Below, in pieces: positions 42,710-52,199 of a stretch of DNA of 64,000 nt. The stretch spans positions 72,112,001-72,176,000 of the forward strand of contig JAMJFZ010000199.1 of the NCBI GenBank assembly GCA_026225945.1, given 5' to 3'. Made by a program: the position numbers and the translations under genes. The notes under the pieces were generated by a model. The model did not search any database. It saw nothing but the letters and a program-made list of their open reading frames with translations, and was not told the origin of the DNA. The stretch comes from Cricetomys ansorgei. Taxonomy: Eukaryota > Chordata > Mammalia > Rodentia > Nesomyidae. Numbering within the stretch: position 1 is the stretch's first letter; every line of letters starts with the position of its first letter.

Positions 42710-43680
42710 TATTCCCTTTTAGAAAATCATTTCAACCCCTTTTAACCCCTCAAGCCATTGTTCTCTCTCTCCTCCTGAACTTGCTCTATTCCCAAAGCCA
42801 ATTCTACCTTCTCAGAGCACAAGCAATTATCCTCTGGACTCTTACATACTCTACATCTACGCTAATGGATGTACTCAGTTTACTTTTTCCGGAGGACCTG
42901 AACTCAAACCCAGAGCCTTGACCACTGAGCTACACTCCCAGTCCTTAGTGTCTTGTATTTAAAACAACACAAATGAACTCACTTGATTCCATTCCAGGCA
43001 GGCTTCCCTCTTCATCATTCACCCAAAATAACACTTGCTAAAGTCACTAGCGACCACCATGTCTCCAACCCCCAATCTCTTACCTTGGTTTCCACATACT
43101 GGGTTTACTCCTGAGGAACAGGCTTCCAGAAACCTCATTCCCTGTTTCCTGTCAGGGCTTATCCTGTTCCATCAGAAGATAACGTCCCTTCTTGCCCACC
43201 ATTTCCTCCTGAGGCCATTCTTATTTTAAGCATGTAGTTTCTGTGACACTTTATACAGTTCTTCACAAATTAAACCTACATCTTTCTATGTTTTCCTGGA
43301 CCTGGGTAGACAGCTATCTAAGCAGTATTTCCTCTTTGAACATCTCAAAGTTACCCCAAAACATCAAATCCAAAATCAAACTCATGATGCCTTTTCCCCT
43401 TTCCTCTTACAAAAACCTGCCCCTCATCCACATCATGTCAACACCCTGCCTACCCTACCTCCCAGTCTCTCTCCACAGTTCTACTCCTGCCAGCTCTGCC
43501 CCTGAGACCGCTTCACTAGAGTACTTTACTTCTCTGGATTTTTACTCTGCCTTAATCTGTATAGATAGCTTTAAAAAACTAACTATAAAATTCATTTCAC
43601 ATACTTCTTCCTAATCCTGCTTAGTCTTTTTCTTCACCACCAAATACCCATTTGAAGTATCAAGCCTTATGTTATCTGAG
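42710..43680 (+). mobile_element. L2 LINE copy B, RT region
   Basis: Sense L2 landmarks: AGGCAGGCTTCCCTCTTCAT, CTTGCTAAAGTCACTAGCGA, CCTGGGTAGACAGCTATCTA, TGAACATCTCAAAGTTACCC, AACCTGCCCCTCATCCAC. These repeat the RT region already present in copy A, so this is a second insertion rather than a continuation. An ID fragment (42891-42944) lies inside. The 123-codon frame at 43243-43614 is decayed L2. Confidence 0.6.
42891..42944 (-). repeat. ID-type SINE fragment, antisense
   Basis: GAGGACCTGAACTCAAACCC and AGAGCCTTGACCACTGAGCT then ACACTCCCAGTCC are an ID in reverse with an internal deletion. Confidence 0.7.
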
Positions 43681-43919
43681 CTAAACAGTTTCTACATTTT
43701 GTGATATCTCAATTTACTACTGTCTTTACTACTGTCAATTAGAATGGCAAGTGATTTCTAGAAGGTAGACACTAAAAATTAGCATATGACTTCCATTTAA
43801 AAGGCACTGTTATTATTGCCTCATATTTGCTTAGTACAAAATAACTTCCAGAAAACTTTCACAAAAATTCTATCAATAGTCTATTCATCCTGTTTTGGAA
43901 ATCTGAACACTAATACTCA

Positions 43920-44231
43920 GGAATGCCACACACTGATGTAGAGCACAGCAAGGCCAGTTCATTCCAAGACATCCACGATTTGTGGGGAAGCCACAGGTTG
44001 CTGCTACTTCACTCTAAAATGTCGGACAGGGTTTTCCCTAAGGACTCCATGAACATTTCAAGAATGCTGCCGAGCACTATCACAGTCTTCCACAACCTGC
44101 ACAGCATGGCTCACGCAGCCAGTGGTGGTAAAAACAGAACTCACGCCTCCTTACTTTCTGCTATGTCTGGGTCATCCTTAGTGGCAGTGGTGCCAGCAGG
44201 AAACCACTCAACAAGTAAGAAAGGGTAGGTG
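43920..44231 (+). other. Unassigned open segment with donor-like end
   Basis: A 101-codon frame (43923-44228) overlaps a segment with several retained CpGs (ATGTCGGAC, GCTGCCGAG, CTCACGCAG, CTCACGCC) and ends beside CAACAA|GTAAGAAA. An acceptor-like CACTAATACTCAG precedes it. The peptide shows no family I recognise. It could be an exon, unique noncoding DNA or chance. Confidence 0.2.
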
Positions 44232-44360
44232 TGGTGCAATGTGCTTTAGGACACAGATCCTAGCTGCCAGGCCATAGCTTTCTGCTTTCTCTCTGTAAAA
44301 TGGGGGGAATGAAGAACTTCCAGGGTTGCTGAGGACTGCAAGTGGTACGAATGTGCTCAA
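44232..44360 (+). repeat. MIR SINE, diverged
   Basis: GTGCTTTAGGACACAGATCC, GCTTTCTCTCTGTAAAATGG and GGAATGAAGAACTTCCAGGG follow MIR order. Confidence 0.55.
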
Positions 44361-44439
44361 CAGACATGTTAGTACTCAATATGCTATCTTTAAAAATAGG
44401 AGGCTCGTCCCAAAAGATACTGTGAAAGGAAAAAAAGTC

Positions 44440-44615
44440 TTTTTTTTTTGGGGGGGGGGGGCGGTTGTTTTGTTTTTTCAAGACAGAGTTTCTCTGTTGT
44501 AACTCTGGCTGCCCTGGAACTCACTCTGTAGACCAGGCTGGCCTCGAACTCAGAGATCCACCTGCCTCTGCCTCCCCAGTGCTGGGATTAAAGGCGTGCA
44601 CCACCACCTCCCAGC
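44440..44615 (-). repeat. B1 SINE, antisense, with (G)12 in tail
   Basis: Consensus-like B1 in reverse: TTCAAGACAGAGTTTCTCTG, TTGTAACTCTGGCTGCCCTG, AGACCAGGCTGGCCTCGAAC, GTGCTGGGATTAAAGGCGTG. The tail side carries T10 and then G12 (44450-44461). It retains CpGs and is probably among the younger copies. Confidence 0.96.
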
Positions 44616-44641
44616 ATAAAAGCCATTTTTAAAAAAAGAGA

Positions 44642-44790
44642 TGAGGTTGAGTTTCCAGCCCTGCCATTTGCTAAGTGTCATTAACTCTTGATATGTTTTC
44701 CTTCCTCACTTGTGTGGTAGGGGAGTGCTATCCCTTAACAATGTTGTGAGAATGAAATAAAACTATGTAATACATAAAAGCATTTTCTTA
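44642..44790 (+). repeat. MIR SINE
   Basis: GAGTTTCCAGCCCTGCCATT, TGCTAAGTGTCATTAACTCT, TTCCTTCCTCACTTGTGTGG and AATGTTGTGAGAATGAAATA follow the MIR core and 3' part. Confidence 0.75.
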
Positions 44791-44854
44791 ACTGAGTAAC
44801 ATCACACAACAATCCCTATTGTTATATACACTCTCCATACAGTGTATGCACTCT

Positions 44855-44955
44855 AAGGGCACAAGATGTCTTTGACTATCTTTGTATTTGCAACAGCTGG
44901 CTCCATTCATTGTCAGCACTACTTAAATACGGGATGAACTGATTTACTAAGAAGA
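44855..44955 (+). mobile_element. L2 LINE 3' end, weak
   Basis: GGCACAAGATGTCTTTGACT, ATCTTTGTATTTGCAACAGC and CTACTTAAATACGGGATGAA resemble the L2 ending. Confidence 0.4.
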
Positions 44956-45406
44956 CAGAATTGACTGATGGCCAAACAACAGTTCAAATGAAATCTAGAA
45001 GTCCAGCCATACAGCATGTAGGTAAGAGCTTCTACTGCCAGTCTAGCCAAGCTCAGTGTGTCCTGCCTTCTGGGGATTTTGTAAAGTGTAGCATAATTTT
45101 GTTTACTTGATAAAAATCACATCTTTGTCTTCATCATCTGAGATTATGAAGAGAAAACAGGGGGGAAAAATGACATAAGGACTCTATCTCCACAGCACAG
45201 CATACTCTCCCAGGAGAGTTGCGAGGCAGCCTGAGAGCTCTCTACCCACCAACACCTCAAATATCAATAAGGTGTGAAACTAATTTGTGTTTGTTAGTGT
45301 TCTCTCTATGTAAATTCAAGGACACCCTCAGCATAATGGAGAAAACATTCGGGGTGACTTGCAGTCTGTTTATGCAATATTCAAAGCAAAAAGTTGGTCT
45401 GTGTTG

Positions 45407-45562
45407 AGCAAGGTAGTGCATGCCTATAATCTCATCAACTGGAAGGTGAGGTGAGGGGGATCAGGAGTTCAAGGCCATCTTTGTCTACTTAGTTTGAGGC
45501 CATCCTGGGCAACAGGAGACTGTCTCAAAAACAAACAAAAAACAAAAAACAAAAAAAAACCC
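45407..45562 (+). repeat. B1F/B4-like SINE with duplicated middle
   Basis: AGGTAGTGCATGCCTATAAT, GATCAGGAGTTCAAGGCCAT, CTTAGTTTGAGGCCATCCTG and GAGACTGTCTCAAAAACAAA. The 'aaggccatc...gaggccatc' double is typical of old B1 with an internal duplication. The tail is (CAAAAAA)n. Confidence 0.82.
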
Positions 45563-45576
45563 AAACAATTGTTGTG

Positions 45577-45790
45577 TGCTAGTTATTTACTTAGTGTCTG
45601 CAATGTGTCCCACACTGTGTCAAGTGTGTATCTCATACGTCATCTCAAATCATGATAATCATGTGGTATGCATTAATTTCCCTACACAACAAATGAGAAA
45701 ACAGGTTTGCACGTTAAGTAACTTGTTCACAGTTGGGAAGGGCATAAGTAACAGTTGGTGAAGTTTCTATCACTTATACTCTGCACCAGT
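45577..45790 (-). repeat. MIR SINE, near full length, antisense
   Basis: TAGTGTCTGCAATGTGTCCC, ATCTCATACGTCATCTCAAA, AATGAGAAAACAGGTTTGCA and AAGTAACTTGTTCACAGTTG follow the reversed MIR from end to head. Confidence 0.75.
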
Positions 45791-46529
45791 TTAGGATGCT
45801 CACTAACACCACCAAGTTCACCAAAGACGGGAGTAGCAAAGAGGCAAACAACACAGAATTCTCTCTCAGAGTTCTAAACATACGGGCAAATTAATGAGCT
45901 GTCTTAACTGCACAAACTAAAACACTTAGATGATCTGTAACTTTCCCTTTCAACTACAGGTTGGATGAATGTCCACACTGTTCAGAGGCGCTGACAACTG
46001 AACCTAGCTCAACAACTTTTCTGCAGCACTGGAAACAATGCTGCTGACACATCACTAATACTAAACCAAGCAGACAGTTGGAGATAATACATGTGGCATA
46101 GGCTTCACGGTTTTCTTCTGCTCAAAGAACAAAGCTTTTGGGCATATTTACTGCTATATGAAATTCTCAGAATCAGGAACATTCTGGGTCAACCCTACTG
46201 TTTCATGAGCTGGGGTGCAGAACAGTTCAAGGATTATCTACAGTCACACAAGCTGATACTCACTGACTACTGTTGGTCTAGGCTAAACCTAGAGTAGAGC
46301 TCCCATCTCCCATTTCTACCCCAGTAGGTTTTCCTCCATACAGCATCTCAGGAATTCTTGCTTAATCCTTGACCACCTAGATAACCTCCTCAGGTTCAGG
46401 GCTTATGCAGTCACAGTTCTGCTGAATGTCTTCAGCTAGACAATGAAGATGGTGAGGAGAATGCACATTTCTGGAGCACACAACAAACCCACACACTCAG
46501 GTGTCTCAGTAGACACAGAAAATAGCTTG

Positions 46530-46839
46530 GGGTTTTGGGGGTTTGAGAGTGTGTGTGAGTAAATGTGGAGACCAGAGGATGACAGTAGGTATCTTCCTCT
46601 GTCATTTCTCCATCTTATGTTTTGAGACAGTCTTTCTCAGAACCTGGAGACCATGTTTTAACTAGACTGACTACTCAAAGATCCCCCACAATCTGCCTAT
46701 CCCCACCTCCCAGTGCTGGAGTTACAGGCACACACTGCCACACCTAGGTTTTCTTTTACATGGGTGCTGGGGATCCGAACTCAGAGAGCTTTATGCTTGT
46801 ACAGCAAGTACTTTATCCACTGAGCCATTCTCCAGTCCC
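46530..46839 (-). repeat. B4-family composite SINE (RSINE1/B4A type), antisense
   Basis: A GTGTGTGTGAGTAAATGTGG tail, GAGACCAGAGGATGACAGTA, TTTTGAGACAGTCTTTCTCA, CAGTGCTGGAGTTACAGGCA, GGGTGCTGGGGATCCGAACT and CACTGAGCCATTCTCCAG give all three parts in reverse order. Confidence 0.85.
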
Positions 46840-46860
46840 GAAAAATAATATTTTTATGAA

Positions 46861-47003
46861 TAGGGTATGATGACACACATCTGTAAACCCAGCACTCAGG
46901 AGGCAGAGGCAGGAGGATCTCTGTAAGTGCAAACTCAACCTGATCTACACAGTGAGTTCCAAAAGAGCCAGGACTACATGAAGAGAACGTGTCTCAAACA
47001 AAA
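46861..47003 (+). repeat. B1 SINE
   Basis: AGGGTATGATGACACACATC, GTAAACCCAGCACTCAGGAG, GATCTACACAGTGAGTTCCA and GAGAACGTGTCTCAAACAAA. Diverged but complete. Confidence 0.9.
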
Positions 47004-48178
47004 TAAACCAGTTATGGCACACAGTGGCAACTGCAGATGCAGATGATCAACACAACCAGGGAATCACAAGACACCCCTTGGCTGTTCCTGTTCTCTTGGC
47101 ACAACAATACCTCAATGTAACTAACATGTGGTTTATTAGTTGGCAAGCTGTTCTGGGGATATGAGTAAAGGGCCTAAGGTGAATACATGTGTAACTGTAA
47201 GAGACACACAGGAGAAATAACGAAGAGTGTCACTGTCAAATTCATCAAGCCTAAGGAAGCTGAAATGATATTAATTCAACTCATATCCCTTCATAACTCC
47301 TCTTAAAAACAGTCAAAAGATAGAAGAGGCCATCCTTCCAGAGAAGAATGAATCCCCCACCTGGTGAAAACTACTTAGTGTGCATTAGTGTACAAGCAAC
47401 CCCTGAGTTCTCATAAATACAATACTACAAGTATAAATCAATAGAGGGGAGGAAATTACATTTCAAGGTCATATTCAAATGGAAAGGGAGAAACAGGAAA
47501 AGAATCCTCCCCAACACACCATACAGATACACACTGTGCGACCCAGCTCCATCTTCGCAAGCTTCGTTAAAATGTTGGCTTCTGGCATTTACAAATGTAG
47601 TTTCCCGGAGCCAAATAGGTTCCTGCAATCTGGACTGAAGGGCAAAGGGCAAAGCGAAACTTCCAAAAGCTGGCTAGTAGCCAAAAGCAGCACAAGAAAT
47701 TGTAGACTCCCTTAGCAACATACAACAGCTGTCTGCTCAAGACAGATATCACCATCTTTATAAGGGATTGCTAATATTAGTATTTTTACCAATTAAAAGT
47801 GTGCAGGGGATGAGGGGGTTTCGAGGCTCTGTATTATTTTCCCTGACAGTCTCCTCCAAAAAGCTTTTATATTTCACCATTTATAAACTATTCTAACTAT
47901 AGAATGTTCCCTCTACCCCAAATTACAATGCCACAATTATCAGTAAATTAAAATACAGCACATATTAAATTCTGGCTTTACAAATATAAAATGCTTTATA
48001 ATGGCTGGTTATTAATTACTACCCAGCTGCCACAGGCTTTGTTTGTAACAAGTCACTCTTTGTGACTTAATTGCTTCCCTCGTATAGTTTTAATAACAAC
48101 AATGACCTACTTCACAAGAGGACAGTGAAGGACATTATTGATAAAAACTTACAAAAGCGTATTCCTAATTAAGGACTG
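47004..48178. other. Unassigned, largely repeat-free sequence
   Basis: No SINE or LINE recognised. CpGs are retained near 47535-47665 (GTGCGACC, TTCGCAAG, TTCGTTA, CCCGGAG, AAGCGAAA). It leads into the CTCF-like site. Confidence 0.4.
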
Positions 48179-48191
48179 TGCCATCTACTGG
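48179..48191 (-). promoter_or_regulatory. CTCF-consensus match
   Basis: The plus strand TGCCATCTACTGG fits every position of the reversed CTCF core consensus YGCCMYCTRSTGG. On the minus strand this is CCAGTAGATGGCA followed by CA. It lies outside recognised repeats and 100-440 bp from a CpG-enriched segment. Binding is inferred only. Confidence 0.5.
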
Positions 48192-48289
48192 CGCTATCTA
48201 CAGATGTGGCTTGATTATCAAGATCAGTTTTCTCAGCACATAACACAAAAGCCCATCCTGACCCACAAGGAAGACTGCCACTCCTGAAG

Positions 48290-48625
48290 CCTTCAGCTCA
48301 AGTCACCTGCCCGCTCGCCTTCTCCAAAGCTAACAAGCCCAGGGGACAGCGCTGCTCTGGGAGCTCAGCCCTTGCATGAAGTCTAACAAGATAAACAACA
48401 TTTAGGAACCGAACACCAATATCGTACTCTGTGGGGTTCGGAGGCCCTGACACCTGTGCGAGGAAGGGCTGTGGCCTGTGCTCCGCGGCCTCTGTGCAGG
48501 GACAGAGCCTCAGCTTTCCACTCCTTATATGTGCAAGTGCAAGCCTCACCGCGGCACTCTACTCACCCAGAGGTACATCATGGCAGAGCCGCCGCAGACT
48601 CAGCTGGCCTTGAGCCTGGACTGCA
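48290..48625. promoter_or_regulatory. CpG-enriched, GC-rich unique segment
   Basis: At least ten CpGs fall in about 330 bp (CCCGCTCGCC, CAGCGCTG, GAACCGAAC, TATCGTAC, TTCGGAGG, TGCGAGG, TCCGCGGCC, ACCGCGGCA, GCCGCCGCAG), in a window otherwise strongly CpG-depleted. A TATA-like CATATAAGGAG is on the minus strand near 48521-48531. It could be a small promoter, enhancer or exon cluster. An 83-codon minus-strand frame (48298-48549) overlaps it and ends at GGGCAG|GTGACTTG, a donor-like site. Confidence 0.35.
48567..48620 (-). other. Candidate exon (54 bp), unrecognised
   Basis: Minus strand: the acceptor context TTTACTGAAGTGCCTTTTTGCAG (positions 48621-48643) includes a branch-point-like TTTACTGA, and the donor is CTGG|GTGAGTAG. 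One frame is open across the segment (two bases, 17 codons such as AQGQLSLRRLCHDV, one base). CpGs are retained (TGCGGCGGC). It also contains CCATGATG as a possible start. I recognise no protein, and a noncoding transcript is equally possible. Confidence 0.3.
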
Positions 48626-48714
48626 AAAAGGCACTTCAGTAAATCAGAGGAAAAGGGATACTAGGATTGAGGACAAGGGATCAAGTGGGGGAACCCCTCA
48701 AATCAGTTGAGTTA

Positions 48715-49754
48715 AAAATCCTCTTTAAAAAAAAAATAAAACACCAGTTTTCTCCCCCTCCTCCCTCCTCTCCAGCCGACTGTTCTGTTGTTCTCTCCTC
48801 CCTCTCACCCTCCCCCCTCTCAGGGAGTTCCCAGCCCAAGTGTCTAAACTGGAGTGTACAGCACACACTCTGTATTTGCCTTCAGGGACTCTCTCTGTCA
48901 TTCTCTTTCTAGAAGCACAATCTCTACTCACAAAGATTATTGCAAAAGGCAGGGCCAGGTTGGGTTGGTAATGAACAACCAGCACTGAGTTCTAGTACAA
49001 GACATAAATTAGTTCAAACATGAGTGATGCAACCAAAAAACTCTGCCCTCCAAGATCAAGGCAAATGCACCAACCTTGCCCTCTGTCCTGATTCTTCTGG
49101 GTCCCTGGCAGAAGCCAGGCATGCACACAGAGTCTGCTGGGCTTCTACATTCCCTTTCTGTGACACTGGCCTGGGGCCCACTATGCTATTTGCCACTTTG
49201 CCACTAAAAACTCTCAATCTATAAGATTTTAAAATAAGGAAATTTTGATTCACACTTAAAAACGCCTTCGTCACTATTAGTTTTTGTTGCCATCACTAAT
49301 GTCCCTACTTAACACAGTCTTCTGTCCGCAAGGACCAGCAACAAGGGTTTTAGAGTCACATAGCTCTTAGATCGCTAGCACGCTACAGACTCTTTACCTG
49401 AGCATGTGGACAGGGAAGGGTATAAATCCTGAGTCTAAATTCTCAACTGAAAAACACAGGTGTAACATTTTTTGGAAAGTAAGAACTTTTAAGCTTGAAG
49501 CTGGGATAGGATTTTTGTCTTAATTTTTGAAAAACAAGAAAATAAATATTTTTCTGAGATACTCTCCGGCCCTAAAAAAACAAATCTTAATTAAATAAAC
49601 TGTTATTTAGTCTTTAATATGCCCACAGTTAATCAGCACATGTAATTTTCCTGTCTCACAGTCAATGGTGTAAATTTGAAGCCACCCCTGCCCCTCTTCT
49701 ATGAGATAAATACATTAACATCGTACTTACAGACTGTAGTTAGAGGAGGGGTAG
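48715..49754. other. Unassigned sequence with pyrimidine-rich start
   Basis: A C/T-rich stretch (CTCCCCCTCCTCCCTCCTCT, then TCTCTCCTCCCTCTCACCCT) lies at 48750-48822. No gene or repeat that I can name follows. Confidence 0.4.
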
Positions 49755-49868
49755 GAGTAAGGCATGGGTATCACTGTGTAGCCCAGATTAGCCTTGAACT
49801 CACAGCAATTCTCCTGCTTCAGCATCCCAAGTGCTAGAAGTACCAGTCTATACTACCACACCCAGCTT
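49755..49868 (-). repeat. B1F/B4-like SINE, antisense
   Basis: TATCACTGTGTAGCCCAGAT, TAGCCTTGAACTCACAGCAA, CTTCAGCATCCCAAGTGCTA and CTACCACACCCAGCTT are an old reversed 7SL SINE. Confidence 0.8.
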
Positions 49869-50159
49869 AAGACTTTGTTGTTGTTATTAATCATCCATCA
49901 ACTGTGGCATCAATAAAACAAACATGATCAATTTCAAATATTCATACTCTTAATTTTATGGGTTAAGATAAAAATAAAAAAATATCTGCAGCAAAAGCGT
50001 GAGAAAATGTCATGGGAAAAAATCCTCAAAATGATGAAAGAAAGGTCTAAATATGTCACAAAAATCAGAAAACTACCTTTATAATTCTCACAGGCAGAAC
50101 AATTTAGAAACAGCTTGGAAATAATACGAAATTTTTTGGTTTTAAAAATATGCAACTCT

Positions 50160-50328
50160 GCTGGGAGGTGATGGCACATGCCTTTAATCCTAGCACTAGG
50201 GAGGCAGAGGCAGGTGGATCTCTGTGAGTTCAAGGTCAGCCTGGTCTACAAAGTGAGTTCCAGGACAGCCAGAGTTACAAGAGAGAAACCCTGTCTCAAA
50301 AAACCAACCAACCAACAAACAAAAAAAG
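50160..50328 (+). repeat. B1 SINE
   Basis: Complete: GCTGGGAGGTGATGGCACAT, GCCTTTAATCCTAGCACTAG, AAGGTCAGCCTGGTCTACAA, CAGCCAGAGTTACAAGAGAG and a (CCAA)n-rich tail. It carries the GAGTTACA variant. Confidence 0.96.
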
Positions 50329-50580
50329 TGTGCAGTTCTTTCCTGATTATAACTTTCAATTGGGTCAACAGTCAGAAATCAAACTCTTCTGTGTGGTTCC
50401 TTCACAAACAGGAAGGACACTGACAAGCTGAGGGAATCTCCTGTGTTCGTGCCCATACATGCTCACATTCTCTACCTTAAAACAAAAGGGACAAAGAGGC
50501 AAGGGAGAAAAAAATCTTTCCAATCATCAGAATCAAATAAGGAAGCCTGTAGTTTATAGCTACATAGGAGTCATGTTAAG

Positions 50581-50645
50581 GAGCTGGGGACACAACACAG
50601 TAAAACTGCTCGGGTAGCATGTGTGGCACCCTGGGTACTGCCACA
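50581..50645 (+). repeat. ID-like SINE, decayed
   Basis: GAGCTGGGGACACAACACAG, GGGTAGCATGTGTGGCACCC and TGGGTACTGCCAC trace an ID element. Confidence 0.5.
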
Positions 50646-51140
50646 AAAGAGTCTAAGGATTCCACACTATGCACTACCCTGAACACCCACCACCACCACA
50701 CACACACATAGACTACATGCCCATGCTCTATTTGGGGAGGTGGGTCAATGTGAGTGCTGGAGGAGGCATTCTTCCAGGGAAGGTCTGAAGAAATCTCTAG
50801 CATGCTTGACTTTGGGAAAGAATGATCACCAGAACAGCTTGTGGGTGCCGCCAACCATGTTAACCTCGGCAGGCATGCTGACTGCTGCTTCCAAAAGTGC
50901 TGGATTTTATACCAAGAAGAGTCTGGTGGGCCATACTTTAGATTTTAAAACTGGATAAGAAACTACTAGTTTCTGTAAGTTCCCTATGACTAGAAAGGCT
51001 GGGGTAAAGTGTCTGCACCTAAAAAGTCCAGCACTGAGATTTAAGAAGAACCCGAGGCAAACACCGATATCACTTTATATTTCTTTCGCCTCCAGGCCTG
51101 GCAGAGACAGTAAGTTTCACTACAACAATGCAAGCTAGAT

Positions 51141-51260
51141 GGTTGGGCATGGTGGCACATGCTTTCAATCCAAGCATTTAGAGGCAGAGGGCAGATCTAC
51201 AGATAAGAGTTCCAGGCCAGCCAGAGTTACAAAATGAGGTCCTGCCTTAAAAAAAAAAAA
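51141..51260 (+). repeat. B1 SINE, internally deleted
   Basis: GGTTGGGCATGGTGGCACAT, TTCAATCCAAGCATTTAGAG and GTTCCAGGCCAGCCAGAGTT with A12. The central 'ggccagcctggtctacagagtgagttccagga' is collapsed to a single GTTCCAGGCCAGCC junction. Confidence 0.88.
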
Positions 51261-51684
51261 GTTAAGCTAGAGATATTAGTTAGGAGTTCCAGCTGAATAT
51301 GACTTTTAATAAAAACTCAAAAGAATGAAGGTCATTTTACCTTATTTCCTTTCAGCTTAAAATCGCAAGGATTCCCACAGGACAGTTCTCTGACAGAACT
51401 CTGCTACTTAAAACATGCGCCATGATCAGCACCCACATCATTATCAGCCAGGAGAAGCTTCTTAAGATACAGAGATTCTTGGGCCCCACTCCAAAAGACA
51501 GGATCAAGATATACATTGCAACAAGGACTCCAAGTGCTTTGAATGTGCAGGCGATCTCAGAAGCTGGTCAGAGAGCCCTGGCTCACTGCAGACCAGTAGT
51601 GGACAGACTTGGGCTGCTGGCCCTATAGCAGCAGTAAAAGCAGCATCTACTTTGAACTCCAGGGTCACTGTGAACTACAACTAC

Positions 51685-51810
51685 ATCAGTACCTCACTAC
51701 ATCTTCCCAGTACTCCTATAAGGTAGACCCTATCTTCCCATCAAAGTAAAATGAGGCTAAAAGTGGTTAAACACGTCTCACACTCTCACTGTACTGACTA
51801 AAGGGGCTGT
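51685..51810 (-). repeat. MIR SINE, antisense
   Basis: CTCCTATAAGGTAGACCCTA, CATCAAAGTAAAATGAGGCT and AAAGTGGTTAAACACGTCTC match the reversed MIR core. Confidence 0.65.
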
Positions 51811-52199
51811 AAGTAAGCACAAAATGACATGGTCATTTCTATGCCATACTTACATGCTTACACACTGAGACTGGCAAGATGATGGGGAATGAATGTCACC
51901 CTATACTCTACCTTTGCCCATTACGGAGACTGAAAACAAGCCAGAGAAAGGACTGTGACTCAGAATCCACATGCTGTTGAGGCCCTGGCCGAAGCATGCT
52001 ATAGGTGCCAGAAAGGTCCTGTGAGGTGTTCCAGGACAGCTAAAAGCAGCTCTAGCTAGATACATAAGAAAGAGGAAATCTCAAGGTTGGCTTCCTGGCA
52101 AAGGCAAGCAGGTCCTCTGTTAGGGTTCTTTCTTCAGGTCTAGGGAAACCAGGCCATCATCCTTGGAACAGAAAATTTCATCTTAGGGGCCCTGTTTCA

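Noticed and set aside
43243..43614. 123-codon plus-strand frame with a LINE-like composition
   Set aside because: It is a residue of the L2 reverse-transcriptase region with frameshifts, not a host gene.
51070..51115. Strong acceptor tract (TATTTCTTTCGCCTCCAG) followed closely by ACA|GTAAGT on the plus strand
   Set aside because: The enclosed segment is only 14 bp, too short for a normal exon.
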